64,000 bases of DNA, from the NCBI GenBank assembly GCA_015064845.1, contig SVRL01000001.1:1-64000 (forward strand). The letters are read 5' to 3'. Of the stretch, positions 18,495 to 28,561 are shown one piece after another. Below the pieces are notes generated by a model. That model made no database searches and was not told where the DNA came from. It worked only from the letters and a program-made list of their open reading frames with translations. How positions within the stretch are numbered: position 1 is the first letter of the stretch; each line of letters opens with the position of its first letter. The DNA comes from Oscillospiraceae bacterium (lineage in GTDB: Bacteria > Bacillota > Clostridia > Oscillospirales > CAG-272). The translations under genes were made by a program, and so were the position numbers.

Positions 18495-20927
18495 TTATTT
18501 CAATTCCGCAATGGCAACACCCGTATCGCCCTCTCCGAACGTACCGACACGAACGGAAGCCACTCTCGCGTCTCTGCGGAGAAAATCCGTAACGGCTTTT
18601 CGGAGCGCTCCCGTACCTTTTCCGTGAATGATACGAAGCGATTTTACTCCCGCGCGTTTGGCATCATCGATATACTTGTCCAGAAGGAAGCAAGCATCAT
18701 CGGCGTAATTGCCGCGAAGATCAATTTCCGGATTGAACGCCGCAATTACACGGTCGCCAACGCTCTTGGCAGAAGACTTTTTACCGTTTTTATCTGTGAA
18801 CGTAACCTTAACGCCGTCGATCAGCATAAGATTTTTGATATTGGTTTTCGTTTTGATAATGCCCGCCTGAACCTGCACGTTTCCTGATTTATCGGGATCG
18901 GAAAGCAAAATGCCCTTTTGACCGATATTGACCAAAACGACTTCATCGCCCTTTTTCAAAGGACGGGGAAGTTCATAGCCTTCCGCAGTTTTCGGATCAA
19001 TGGGATCCAATTTATCACTGTTTGCTTTCAGGTGGATTTTAATATCTCTGCGTGCCGCATCAAGAGATTTCGCAAGATTTTCGCTTTCTCTCTCCTTTTT
19101 TACTTTTTCAAGCTCGGCAAATATATAATCACTGGAAAGTTTTGCGCTTTCCACCATCCGAACGGCAGTTGCTCTTGCTTTTTCAAGCTCTTTCTCCGCT
19201 TCTTTTTCCCTTTTCTCAACAAACTCGTCCATCTCCGCTTTCTCGCGTCTGGCCTGTGCAAGAAGCATTTGTGCTTCCGTCTTGGCTTTTTCCATCTCCA
19301 TGCGTTCCTGTTCCAAACGCTCGATCACGCTTTCGAAACGGCGGTTTTCACCGGAAACATAACTTTCCGCACGCGCAATGATGGATGCGGAAAGTCCTAA
19401 TTTTTGAGAAATGGCAAACGCATTGGATTTGCCGGGCGCACCGATAATCAATCGGTAAGTAGGGCGCAGAGTATTCACGTCAAATTCACAGGAAGCGTTG
19501 CAAACGCCTTCCGTATCAAGCGCATAAGATTTCAATTCCGCATAGTGCGTAGTTGCCGCACAAAGCGCTTTCTTTTCTCGGACAGCCTCAAGAATGGAAA
19601 CCGCCAAAGCTGCACCCTCAACAGGGTCCGTACCTGCACCAACTTCATCGAAAAGAACCAAACAGCGATTTTCGATTGCGGCAAGCATTTCCACAATGTG
19701 AACCATGTGCGAGGAAAATGTAGAAAGGGATTGCTCAATGCTCTGTTCATCGCCGATATCGGCAAGAATATCATCAAATATGCACATCACGGATCCATCG
19801 GCAACGGGAATATGCAATCCTGCTTGCGTCATAAGTGCAAACAGTCCCAAGGTTTTGAGTGTCACGGTTTTACCGCCCGTATTCGGCCCCGTGATCACAA
19901 GCGTATCGAAATCAATACCCAGCGAAACGGAAATCGGCACCACCGTATCTGCGGAAATCAACGGATGCCTTGCGCGAATGAGCGATAACTGTCTTGCGGC
20001 GGTGATTTCGGGCGCAATACCGTCCATGCGGAAAGAAAGCTGGCTTTTACCGAAAATAAATGCGAGTTCCGTCAGATTGCGGTAATTTTCCAGAATTGCG
20101 GAAGCATTCATGGCAATATCCGCAGAAAGTTCGGCAAGAATTCTTTCAATCTCATCCGCTTCTTTTCTTTCCAAAAGACGCAATTCATTGTTGGATTCCA
20201 CAACGGAGAGCGGTTCAATAAAAACCGTTGCGCCCGAAGCGGAAGTATCATGAACCAAGCCTTTGATCTCGTTTCTGTGCTCCTGTTTTACGGGAATCAC
20301 GTAACGTCCGTCACGAACGGTTACGATCTGTTCCTGTAAAAATTTAGAATAAGAGCCTCCCGAAATATATTTTTGAAGGGAATCTCTGATTCGATTGTTT
20401 TCATGGCGCATCTTTCGTCTGATTTCATAAAGCTTATCGCTTGCCGTATCCGCAATCATATCTTCGCTTGCGATACAGCGTGAAATCTTATCTTCCAATT
20501 TCTTATTCGGAACGAGGCTATGGAAATATTCGTCGAGGACACTTTGCGCCGTATGGTCCTCGTTTCTGTATTCTTTGACCGCTCTCGCCGCGGAAAGCGT
20601 TCTTCCCACGGAAAGAATTTCAACGGGAAGCAGAACCGCTCCTTTATCGGCGCGCTCTGCTATGGAAGTAACGTCGGCAAGTCCGGAAAGAGGAGGCATT
20701 CCTTTTGTGATCTGCATGTTCTTTGCCGCATCGGTTTGCTCCAACATACGGCGGACTGTTCCGATTCCGCGGGAAGGACGCAATTCTCTGGCAAGCGCCT
20801 TGGAACCTTCCGTCGGACAAACCGAAGCAAGCATTTCTCTTATCTTATCAAATTCGAGCGTAACGATCGCTCTTTCAAAATTTCTGTATTTTCCCATCGT
20901 TTTCATTGTTCTTTCATTATCATTCAT
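18495..20927 (-). CDS. mutS2: Endonuclease MutS2
   Basis: ITGPNTGGKTVTLKTLGL Walker A, FDEVGAGTDPVEGAALA, C-terminal Smr LRIIHGKGTGALR. Confidence 0.93.
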   Translation of the reverse strand: MNDNERTMKTMGKYRNFERAIVTLEFDKIREMLASVCPTEGSKALARELRPSRGIGTVRRMLEQTDAAKNMQITKGMPPLSGLADVTSIAERADKGAVLLPVEILSVGRTLSAARAVKEYRNEDHTAQSVLDEYFHSLVPNKKLEDKISRCIASEDMIADTASDKLYEIRRKMRHENNRIRDSLQKYISGGSYSKFLQEQIVTVRDGRYVIPVKQEHRNEIKGLVHDTSASGATVFIEPLSVVESNNELRLLERKEADEIERILAELSADIAMNASAILENYRNLTELAFIFGKSQLSFRMDGIAPEITAARQLSLIRARHPLISADTVVPISVSLGIDFDTLVITGPNTGGKTVTLKTLGLFALMTQAGLHIPVADGSVMCIFDDILADIGDEQSIEQSLSTFSSHMVHIVEMLAAIENRCLVLFDEVGAGTDPVEGAALAVSILEAVREKKALCAATTHYAELKSYALDTEGVCNASCEFDVNTLRPTYRLIIGAPGKSNAFAISQKLGLSASIIARAESYVSGENRRFESVIERLEQERMEMEKAKTEAQMLLAQARREKAEMDEFVEKREKEAEKELEKARATAVRMVESAKLSSDYIFAELEKVKKERESENLAKSLDAARRDIKIHLKANSDKLDPIDPKTAEGYELPRPLKKGDEVVLVNIGQKGILLSDPDKSGNVQVQAGIIKTKTNIKNLMLIDGVKVTFTDKNGKKSSAKSVGDRVIAAFNPEIDLRGNYADDACFLLDKYIDDAKRAGVKSLRIIHGKGTGALRKAVTDFLRRDARVASVRVGTFGEGDTGVAIAELK

Positions 20928-21150
20928 TCTTTCCCGAAGCAACCGCAATTTCGGAAATCGGTTTCTCCTGCGGTTCTCGTTTTAAAAGATCGTAACAAAA
21001 ACTTCTGCAAACATAATCTTTGCGAACAATTCCGTGCTTTTCACATATAACATCCGTTGCTTCTCCCGAAGAACGTACGATCACTGTACCCAACTCACAA
21101 AAAGCACAGCTTTTTTCAATTCCCGCTTCATACGTCGATCTCTTTGCCAT
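20920..21150 (-). CDS. Small conserved-looking Cys/His-rich protein
   Basis: CAFCELG...CEKHG...CRSFCYD; start MAKRSTYEAG, adjacent to mutS2. Confidence 0.6.
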   Translation of the reverse strand: MAKRSTYEAGIEKSCAFCELGTVIVRSSGEATDVICEKHGIVRKDYVCRSFCYDLLKREPQEKPISEIAVASGKNE

Positions 21151-21211
21151 AAGAACCTCCAATCTCCCTTTTTCGGTACGGGCGCACCATGGGCAGTCTA
21201 TCTCATATATA

Positions 21212-22300
21212 TTATACAGCATTCCTTTTCATTTTTCCACACTTTTTTGAAAAAAACTTAATTTTTAATAAATTTAAAAGATAAACGGAACAAAGAATCG
21301 TCAAAAACAGAACAAATATCAATTTTTCTCCATTTTTCTGCTCGGAAAGTACAAAAAACAGAAATGAAAAAAGGGGACAAAACATACCTGTCAGCAATTT
21401 TCCTGCAAAATAAAGTACAGGAGAATAAAAAGCAGCCTCTGTTCTTTCCAGAACTTGCATGAAAACGGAAACTCCTCCGAATCCGAGCAAAACGCCTCCG
21501 AGCACCAACAAGGCTTCCATAGAAAACGCAGAAGATGAAAGTTCCAGAAAACCGAAAGAAAGCTCCATCAAACCGCCGAGCAATGCACGCACACCCTTTC
21601 CGACAGGAAGACCCAAAAGGGCGCACGTATCAAAAAGAACCGTATTGACGAAAGAAAAAAAGACAACCAATCCGCAAACGGAAAGCATTGCAGAAACACT
21701 TTCCTTCACAGATGCACTGACTGCGCGTGGGACGGAAATACGGGAAAACGCAATTGTGTTTTCCGATTCGAGCACACTTCTTCGAAAAAAAGCCGTCAAA
21801 CAAAGCCCCGTCCATGCCGCCGCAGATTGCGCCAAAAAGAAAATTACTCCCTTTTGCGCATCTGAAAACAGCGTAGCCCCAACAGTACCAATCAAAAATG
21901 AAGCTCCTGCTTGATTGCAAAACGGCAAAATGGAAGCCGCTTCTCTTTTGGAAATTTCTCCTCTTTCGCAAAATTCCGCAAGCATGGCAGCCCCCGTTGG
22001 GAATCCTGCAAAAGAACCAATCAGAAAGGCAGAAAATCCGCAAGGACTCAGTCCTGCCGTTTTTAAAAAAGTTTTTAGCGGCAAAGCAGAAATCCGATCG
22101 GCAAAACCAGTTTTTACTAACAGTTTGGAACAAACGGAAAATAATGCAAGCGATGGCAAAACGGAATGCACAAAAACAGAAAGCGCGCGTCTGACGGTTT
22201 CCATCGTCCGTCCGGGCATAAAAACCGAATAAGCTGTCAGCCATATGACTGCCAATAAAAAAAGCAAGGAGGAAAATCCATCCTTTTTTTGTCGTATCAT
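21212..22300 (-). CDS. ylbJ: YlbJ-like sporulation integral membrane protein
   Basis: Polytopic; LPSLALFSVCSKLLVKTG, GSFAGFPTGAAMLAEFCERGEISKREA, FCNQAGASFLIGTVG. Confidence 0.75.
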   Translation of the reverse strand: MIRQKKDGFSSLLFLLAVIWLTAYSVFMPGRTMETVRRALSVFVHSVLPSLALFSVCSKLLVKTGFADRISALPLKTFLKTAGLSPCGFSAFLIGSFAGFPTGAAMLAEFCERGEISKREAASILPFCNQAGASFLIGTVGATLFSDAQKGVIFFLAQSAAAWTGLCLTAFFRRSVLESENTIAFSRISVPRAVSASVKESVSAMLSVCGLVVFFSFVNTVLFDTCALLGLPVGKGVRALLGGLMELSFGFLELSSSAFSMEALLVLGGVLLGFGGVSVFMQVLERTEAAFYSPVLYFAGKLLTGMFCPLFSFLFFVLSEQKNGEKLIFVLFLTILCSVYLLNLLKIKFFSKKCGKMKRNAV

Positions 22301-22415
22301 GAGAACCTCCCGCATATAGTGAACTGAAGACATTTTACAATAAAACATTATTCTTCAGTTTACGATAATATTCGAGGTTATACGATTTTTATTTACTTCG
22401 GGAAAGGAATCCAAA

Positions 22416-22709
22416 ATGAAAAAAAAGAACCCTGTATCTGCCCATACACCGAAGCCTTCGCCGATTTTGCGCGAAACGCTTGAAATTGCAAACCGATGCG
22501 AACTTCTCCTGTGCGGTGTTCTCGGCATCGAAGAATACCAAACGGAAAAAGTACGCCTACGAACGGAACGAGGAATCGTGGAAATTTGCGGTACTTCTCT
22601 TATGCTTTGTTGGGCAGGAGAAAAAAGACTACTATTGCGCGGTTCCCTTGAATGTCTTCGCTTTGAAAACAGACCGCCCAAAAAAGGAGGCTACCGTTCA
22701 TGTCATTGA
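22416..22709 (+). CDS. yqfC: YabP/YqfC family sporulation protein
   Basis: Small protein directly upstream and overlapping yqfD; family-like sequence. Confidence 0.75.
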   Translation: MKKKNPVSAHTPKPSPILRETLEIANRCELLLCGVLGIEEYQTEKVRLRTERGIVEICGTSLMLCWAGEKRLLLRGSLECLRFENRPPKKGGYRSCH

Positions 22710-23878
22710 TCGAATATTTTCGAAGCCCTTACCGTGTTTTTGTTCGGGAAGATGATGCCCGTCTGATCCTTGATTTCCTGATTGCTCACAATATTCCTTT
22801 CCACGGTCAAAAAAATGATGAAAATACCTTCTCCGTTTTGCTTTATGCTCCCTATTACAAAGCTTACAGCAAGCTGAGAGGAGAAAAGAGATACAGAAAT
22901 GAAAGCCGAAAGCGTTTGGGATTTTTTGCACTGACGGCACGTTACCGTAAACGGAAAGGTCTTCTCGTTGGTTTTCTTATGGCAACGGCACTGCTCGTTT
23001 TATCCTCACTCTTTGTTTGGGATATTAAAATAGAAGGTGCAGATGTCATTCATGAAAAAGTGATTATGGAAGCGCTGGAAAAACGGGGGGTATATCTCGG
23101 TACATTCATTCCTTCTTTGGATACGGAAATCACGGAGCAAGCATTGATTCTGGATGTGGAGGGACTTTCCTACGTCAGCATCAATCTTCGCGGAACCGTG
23201 GCGCACGTGGAAATCCGCGAACGCCACAACGAAACAGAAATTATCGACAGACAAACACCTTCCAATCTGATCGCAACGGCAGACGGACAAATCGAAGCGC
23301 TTCAAATCACGGGCGGCGTTGCTACCGTCAAACTCGGAGAAACCGTCAGGAAAGGAGATCTTCTCGTCAGCGGTATCATCGACTCTGCCGCGCTCGGTTA
23401 TCGGCTGGTCCGCGCCAGAGGAGAAGTACTTGCACGCACAACAAAAAACTACCAAGCGAATATCCCTTATGAAACGACGGAAAAAGTCTACACCGGCAAA
23501 TTTTTTTCGCAAAAATCTGTAAAATTTTTCTCAAAAACGATAAAACTTTTCGGAAAGGATAGCATTTCCACCTCAAGTTGTGATAAAATAGAATCAGAAA
23601 AAAGAATTTATCTCTTCGGCTTCATTGCTCTCCCCATTTTTATCACGGAAACCCATTTCGCGGAATATGAACTTCTCCCGAAAACACTGACAAGGGAGGA
23701 AGCACTCCGTCTTGCCGGAAAGCAAATTCTCGCTATGCGTGAAACCGAGCTTTCCGATGCGGAAATTCTCGGCATATACACATCAGTCAACGAAGACGGA
23801 AATACCCTGCAATTGATCCAACAGGTGGAATGCATCATTGATATTACGGAGGAAATAAAAATCGAAACCGCTCAATAA
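22700..23878 (+). CDS. yqfD: Sporulation protein YqfD
   Basis: Single TM, FVWDIKIEGADVI..., position upstream of phoH. Confidence 0.85.
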   Translation: MSLIEYFRSPYRVFVREDDARLILDFLIAHNIPFHGQKNDENTFSVLLYAPYYKAYSKLRGEKRYRNESRKRLGFFALTARYRKRKGLLVGFLMATALLVLSSLFVWDIKIEGADVIHEKVIMEALEKRGVYLGTFIPSLDTEITEQALILDVEGLSYVSINLRGTVAHVEIRERHNETEIIDRQTPSNLIATADGQIEALQITGGVATVKLGETVRKGDLLVSGIIDSAALGYRLVRARGEVLARTTKNYQANIPYETTEKVYTGKFFSQKSVKFFSKTIKLFGKDSISTSSCDKIESEKRIYLFGFIALPIFITETHFAEYELLPKTLTREEALRLAGKQILAMRETELSDAEILGIYTSVNEDGNTLQLIQQVECIIDITEEIKIETAQ

Positions 23879-23921
23879 AAACGCAAGACTCTTTGATCCC
23901 GAGCCGTTTTCCGAGAGATAA

Positions 23922-24032
23922 ACAAAAAAGCGGGCAACGCCCGCCGGAGGTTGCTTGTCTATCTAAACTTTGCTCATATTCAAACAATGTAAAACGGCAA
24001 GGTTGATTTTATGCAATTTCCTATAGTATAAA
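23922..24032. repeat. Dispersed structured intergenic repeat, copy 2
   Basis: AGCGGGC-AAC-GCCCGC hairpin, GGTTGCTTGTCTATC...ACGGCAAGGTT...TGCAATTTCCTATAGTATAAAA. Confidence 0.8.
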
Positions 24033-24050
24033 AAGAAACGGAGATATCCT

Positions 24051-25082
24051 ATGCTTGAAAAAATTTTATTGACCGATTCTGCGGAACAAACTGCCGCGCT
24101 GTTCGGCAATTTTGACCGCAATATCAATATGATCGAAAAAAATTTCAACGTTAATATTACAAACAGAGATACGGAGAAAACGCTCGGCGATGCCATTGTG
24201 ATCCGCGGCGAAAACAGCGATCACGTTCTGAATGCCTTTACCGCGCTGGAATACCTGAAAAACATGACCAAGATGGGAACGGAACTCAGCGATCAAAGCG
24301 TAGATTACGTCATTGCTATGGTCAAAGGCGGCGAAAAGCTGGAAAATTTCGGCGATGACTGCATTTGCGTAACTACAAAAGGCAAACCGATCAAAGCAAA
24401 AACAGTAGGTCAGAAAAAATATGTGGATGCCATCAAAAAAAATACGGTTATTCTCGGTGTCGGTCCCGCAGGAACGGGAAAAACCTTTCTTGCCGTTGCC
24501 GCTGCCTCCACAGCGCTGAGAAACAAAGAAATCTCCCGTATTATTTTAACACGTCCTGCCGTGGAAGCCGGTGAAAAGCTCGGTTTTCTGCCGGGCGATC
24601 TGCAAACAAAAATAGACCCCTATCTGCGCCCGCTTCACGATGCGCTTTTCGAAATGCTCGGTGCAGAAGCTTATCAGAAGCATATTGAGCGCGGAACCAT
24701 TGAAATCGCGCCCCTCGCCTATATGCGCGGACGCACGTTGGACGACAGCTTCATCATTCTGGATGAAGCGCAAAACACAACGCCCGAACAGATGAAAATG
24801 TTTCTCACACGACTCGGCTTCAATTCCAAAGCCGTGGTTACGGGCGATATCACACAAACAGACTTGCCTGTCGGCACAAGAAGCGGTCTTGTGGAAGCCA
24901 TGAAAATTTTACGCGGCATCGAAGGCATTGCCATTCATGAATTTACGGAACGGGACGTTGTACGCCATAAATTGGTTCAGCGAATCATTCTTGCTTACGA
25001 TCAATACGAGCGTGAAAGAAAGGAAAAAGCCGAACGTTTCCGCGCCGTTAAAAAAGACTTTTCGGGAAAGGACAAAAAATGA
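24051..25082 (+). CDS. phoH: PhoH family ATPase
   Basis: GVGPAGTGKTFLAVAAA, ILDEAQNTTPEQMKMFLTRLG. Confidence 0.93.
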   Translation: MLEKILLTDSAEQTAALFGNFDRNINMIEKNFNVNITNRDTEKTLGDAIVIRGENSDHVLNAFTALEYLKNMTKMGTELSDQSVDYVIAMVKGGEKLENFGDDCICVTTKGKPIKAKTVGQKKYVDAIKKNTVILGVGPAGTGKTFLAVAAASTALRNKEISRIILTRPAVEAGEKLGFLPGDLQTKIDPYLRPLHDALFEMLGAEAYQKHIERGTIEIAPLAYMRGRTLDDSFIILDEAQNTTPEQMKMFLTRLGFNSKAVVTGDITQTDLPVGTRSGLVEAMKILRGIEGIAIHEFTERDVVRHKLVQRIILAYDQYERERKEKAERFRAVKKDFSGKDKK

Positions 25083-25561
25083 AACTGAAACTTTATTTTT
25101 CCAACGAACAGAAAAAAATCAAAATTTCTTTCAAAATACGCCATTTGATTACCAAAGCGGTAAAAGAAGCATTGAAACAAGAGGAATTTGAATATTTTGC
25201 AGAAATTTCCGTCAGCTTTATTGATAACGAAGCCATTCACAAGCTCAATCTGCAATACAGGGAAAAAGATAAACCTACCGACGTTCTTTCCTTTCCCATC
25301 TGGGAAAAGGATGAGTTGGAAGACGGAATTGCTTTTGACGGACACGCCGTAACGCTCGGCGATATCATCATCTCCGCAGAACAGGCAAAAGCCCAATCGG
25401 AAGAATACGGACACTCATTGGAACGCGAAATCTGCTTCCTTGCTGTACATTCCGTTTTGCATTTGCTCGGTTACGATCATGAAACCTCAGAAGAAGATGA
25501 ACGTTATATGAAGCAAAAACAGGAAGACGTCTTGAAAAAAATCGGACTTCCGAGAAAATAA
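25079..25561 (+). CDS. ybeY: rRNA maturation RNase YbeY
   Basis: AVHSVLHLLGYDHE metal motif; downstream of phoH. Confidence 0.93.
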   Translation: MKLKLYFSNEQKKIKISFKIRHLITKAVKEALKQEEFEYFAEISVSFIDNEAIHKLNLQYREKDKPTDVLSFPIWEKDELEDGIAFDGHAVTLGDIIISAEQAKAQSEEYGHSLEREICFLAVHSVLHLLGYDHETSEEDERYMKQKQEDVLKKIGLPRK

Positions 25562-25667
25562 GCGGCGAATCGCCGCTCTCGGTCGCCGCCGTATTTTAGT
25601 TTTTTGCAAATTTGAAACTTTGCTTAATGGGCGGAATTCATCTGCGCAATTTCTACCGTTAAAAATT
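25560..25667. repeat. Dispersed structured intergenic repeat, copy 3 (divergent)
   Basis: AGCGGCG-AAT-CGCCGCT hairpin beginning at the ybeY stop; GGTCGCCGCC...GGGCGG...GCGCAATTTCTA. Confidence 0.65.
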
Positions 25668-25701
25668 TACAACAAATATTGAAAGAAAAGGAATCAAAAA
25701 T

Positions 25702-26604
25702 ATGAAAAAAAATCTTTTTGCTGCATTGATTGGCAGACCAAACGTCGGAAAATCCACTTTGCTCAACCAATTGCTTGGCGAACACGTTTCCATCGTATCT
25801 CCCAAACCTCAGACCACACGTACAAAAATTACGGGAATTCTGACAAAGGATGAAACACAATTCGTATTTCTGGATACACCCGGCATTCACAAACCGAAAG
25901 ACAAACTCGGCTCCTATATGATGAAAGTTGCCGACGGCGCGGTATCGGACGTGGATATCGTTCTTTTACTTGTGGAAGCAGGCGACCGTGTCGGCCCCGT
26001 GGAAAAGGAACTTCTCCGCCGTTTTGAAAATTCTCACACACCCACGGTTCTTATCATCAATAAAACCGATATCAGCAATGCCAATCAGATCGGTGATACG
26101 ATTGCGCGTTTCTCCGAAAATCATACCTATGATGCCGTCATTCCGATTTCCGCGAAAAACGGCGAAAACGTAGATATCATTTTGGAAGAAATCGAAAAAT
26201 TTGCCATGGAAGGTCCTTGGTTCTTCCCCGACGATATCATCACGGATCAGCCCGAACGTGTCATCGCTTCTGAAATCATCAGAGAAAAACTGCTTAATGC
26301 CCTCGGCGATGAAATTCCTCACGGTACAGCCGTTATCATTGAAAGTTTTAAGGAAAAGAAAGACAAGAATAAAAATGAAATGATCTCCATCCGCGCGGAA
26401 ATTTTCTGCGAACGTCCTTCTCACAAACCGATCATCATCGGCAAAAACGGTGAAATGCTGAAAAAAATCGGCTCTTTCGCCAGAGAAGATATGGAACGCT
26501 TTTTCGGTGTAAAGGTGTTCCTGGATCTTTGGGTTAAAGTCAAAGAAAATTGGAGAGAAAGTGCGGCAGTCGTTGCAAACTTCGGCTTCAAGGACGAAGA
26601 ATAA
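25702..26604 (+). CDS. era: GTPase Era
   Basis: GRPNVGKSTLLN, DTPGIHKPK, NKTD, KH domain PIIIGKNGEMLKKIG. Confidence 0.95.
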   Translation: MKKNLFAALIGRPNVGKSTLLNQLLGEHVSIVSPKPQTTRTKITGILTKDETQFVFLDTPGIHKPKDKLGSYMMKVADGAVSDVDIVLLLVEAGDRVGPVEKELLRRFENSHTPTVLIINKTDISNANQIGDTIARFSENHTYDAVIPISAKNGENVDIILEEIEKFAMEGPWFFPDDIITDQPERVIASEIIREKLLNALGDEIPHGTAVIIESFKEKKDKNKNEMISIRAEIFCERPSHKPIIIGKNGEMLKKIGSFAREDMERFFGVKVFLDLWVKVKENWRESAAVVANFGFKDEE

Positions 26605-26641
26605 TCTTTTCCGAATATAAACGATCAAGGAGAAAGACTCT

Positions 26642-27472
26642 ATGACGGAAACGATCAAAGGTGTTGTACTGCGGGAAACGGCGATTGGCGATTATGATAA
26701 GATCATGACGGTTCTCACTGCCGACCGAGGCAAGCTTTCCGTCTTTGCAAGAGGAGCCAAACGGTTAAAAAGCCCTTTGTTTACCGCCACCCAAATTTTT
26801 TCTTATTCGGAAATGACCATTTACCGCTCTGCAAATCATTACTATCTGCGCTCTGCGGATCTCATTGAAAATTTTTACCGTATGCGCGATTATCTGGAAG
26901 GTTCCGCGCTTGCAGGTTATATTGCGGACGTGGCTGCGGATATTGCCGTGGAAAATCAAGATGAAACGGAACTTTTGCGTTTGGTCCTCAATTGCTTTCA
27001 CGCCATTTCCATGCGCAAAAAACCGCCTATGCAAATCAAAGGCGTATTTGAATTACGCGCCGCCACAAGCGCAGGATTTATGCCCAATCTGGTTGCTTGC
27101 GCAGGGTGCGGAAATTCCGATCTCGAAATTTATTATTTTGACGTAAACGACGGTGTATTCCGTTGTGAAGAATGTTATCGCACAGAAGCGCTGATTGCTG
27201 AAAAACTGGCGCAAAGGCAAAGCGAACCGGATGCCATTTATCAAACAACAGGGCAAACCATTGCCTTGATTTCTCCTTCTGTTTTTGCCGCCATGCGTTT
27301 TTCCGTCTATTCCCAAGCGCAAAGAATCTTTTCATTTGAATTAAAGGACAAGCAAACGCTTCTGGATTTTTCCAAAGTTGCGGAAAATTATTTGCTTTGC
27401 CATCTGGAAAAAAACTATGCCACACTTGAATTTTTTCACGCAATCAATGATGTTTCCGCAAATATAAAATAG
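26642..27472 (+). CDS. recO: DNA repair protein RecO
   Basis: KGVVLRETAIGDYDKIMTVLT...ARGAKRLKS; CAGCG..CEEC zinc motif. Confidence 0.92.
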   Translation: MTETIKGVVLRETAIGDYDKIMTVLTADRGKLSVFARGAKRLKSPLFTATQIFSYSEMTIYRSANHYYLRSADLIENFYRMRDYLEGSALAGYIADVAADIAVENQDETELLRLVLNCFHAISMRKKPPMQIKGVFELRAATSAGFMPNLVACAGCGNSDLEIYYFDVNDGVFRCEECYRTEALIAEKLAQRQSEPDAIYQTTGQTIALISPSVFAAMRFSVYSQAQRIFSFELKDKQTLLDFSKVAENYLLCHLEKNYATLEFFHAINDVSANIK

Positions 27473-27495
27473 CAAACCAATTGTCCTATGCAATC

Positions 27496-27556
27496 AAAAA
27501 GACCTGAAAAACAGACTTATCCCACAAGATAAGCACTGCCATCAGGTCTTTTTTAT
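27496..27556. terminator. Bidirectional terminator with nested hairpin
   Basis: AAAAAGACCTGA...CTTATCccacaaGATAAG...TCAGGTCTTTTTT. Confidence 0.75.
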
Positions 27557-27575
27557 TCTCGTTTCAACATTGATA

Positions 27576-28340
27576 TTATGAATCCGAATCAATCTGATTG
27601 ATAAATTCCTCAAACAAGCGCTGAAGCGTCTGATCTTCTAATTTTTTCCACTCCAAATTTTCACTGCTGTATCCATCGTCAACCGACTTACCCAAATCAA
27701 TCGCAAATATGCGCTCATTGTTCGATGAATGGAAATAACTTACAATTTTCGTTTCCCAAACAACATTTTCCGATTCGGAAAAAATAACTCTCAAATATAA
27801 TTGTTTTTCATTGTCTTTCTTTGAAAATTCACGCTCGTATCCCTCTGCGTAATTGCTATCAACATCAAACACGGCGTGATTTTCTTCAGAGATCATTGTT
27901 TTGAAAGATTCAATCGCATCCGAATCACTTGATTCAAAAATAACATCTTGTTCCTCTGCCTTGGTTACATCATAAACATAGAATTGTATTTTTTCAATCG
28001 TCCATTCATCAATGATTGAAATATATGTCTGCGGATTTTGCAAAACCCTATCATAGCGAGAAGAAAGCCAACCGAATGTTTCGGAAACCGTCGCTCCGAT
28101 TATTTCGGTTTGATTTTCACCGATAATGTTTTTGTACTCTAACATATAGGTTGTATTATTTTCTTCCGATTGGAATTTATATTTACCAATCCCTTTGGAT
28201 ACATTCAAATATCTCAAATGATAATCATAACAGCGATAATCTTTATAATCTTCAATATTGGGGGAGCAGGAAACACTTCCTATCAAGATCGATACGATAA
28301 GAAAACTCACAAACAAAAATCTTGTCATACTTTTCATCAT
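27576..28340 (-). CDS. Hypothetical lipoprotein
   Basis: MMKSMTRFLFVSFLIVSILIGSVSC lipobox; RBS GGAGG. Confidence 0.65.
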   Translation of the reverse strand: MMKSMTRFLFVSFLIVSILIGSVSCSPNIEDYKDYRCYDYHLRYLNVSKGIGKYKFQSEENNTTYMLEYKNIIGENQTEIIGATVSETFGWLSSRYDRVLQNPQTYISIIDEWTIEKIQFYVYDVTKAEEQDVIFESSDSDAIESFKTMISEENHAVFDVDSNYAEGYEREFSKKDNEKQLYLRVIFSESENVVWETKIVSYFHSSNNERIFAIDLGKSVDDGYSSENLEWKKLEDQTLQRLFEEFINQIDSDS

Positions 28341-28513
28341 AATCCTCCTCATTCAAAGCAAAGTGTCAATTCTTGTCATAATTATATCATTTCATGTTTC
28401 GAATTACAAGAAATTTTGCAAATCTTTACAAATTCTTCACATATTCTTTACATATTATTGTATTTTATCCGCATTCTAAAGCTTACAGCTCTTATAAATG
28501 AGTGATACAAATT

Positions 28514-28543
28514 AAAAATCCCTGCTCAAAAACAGGGATTTTT
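28514..28543. terminator. Intrinsic terminator
   Basis: AAAAATCCCTGctcaaaaaCAGGGATTTTT. Confidence 0.75.
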
Positions 28544-28561
28544 GCATAAGCTAACGTAAGT

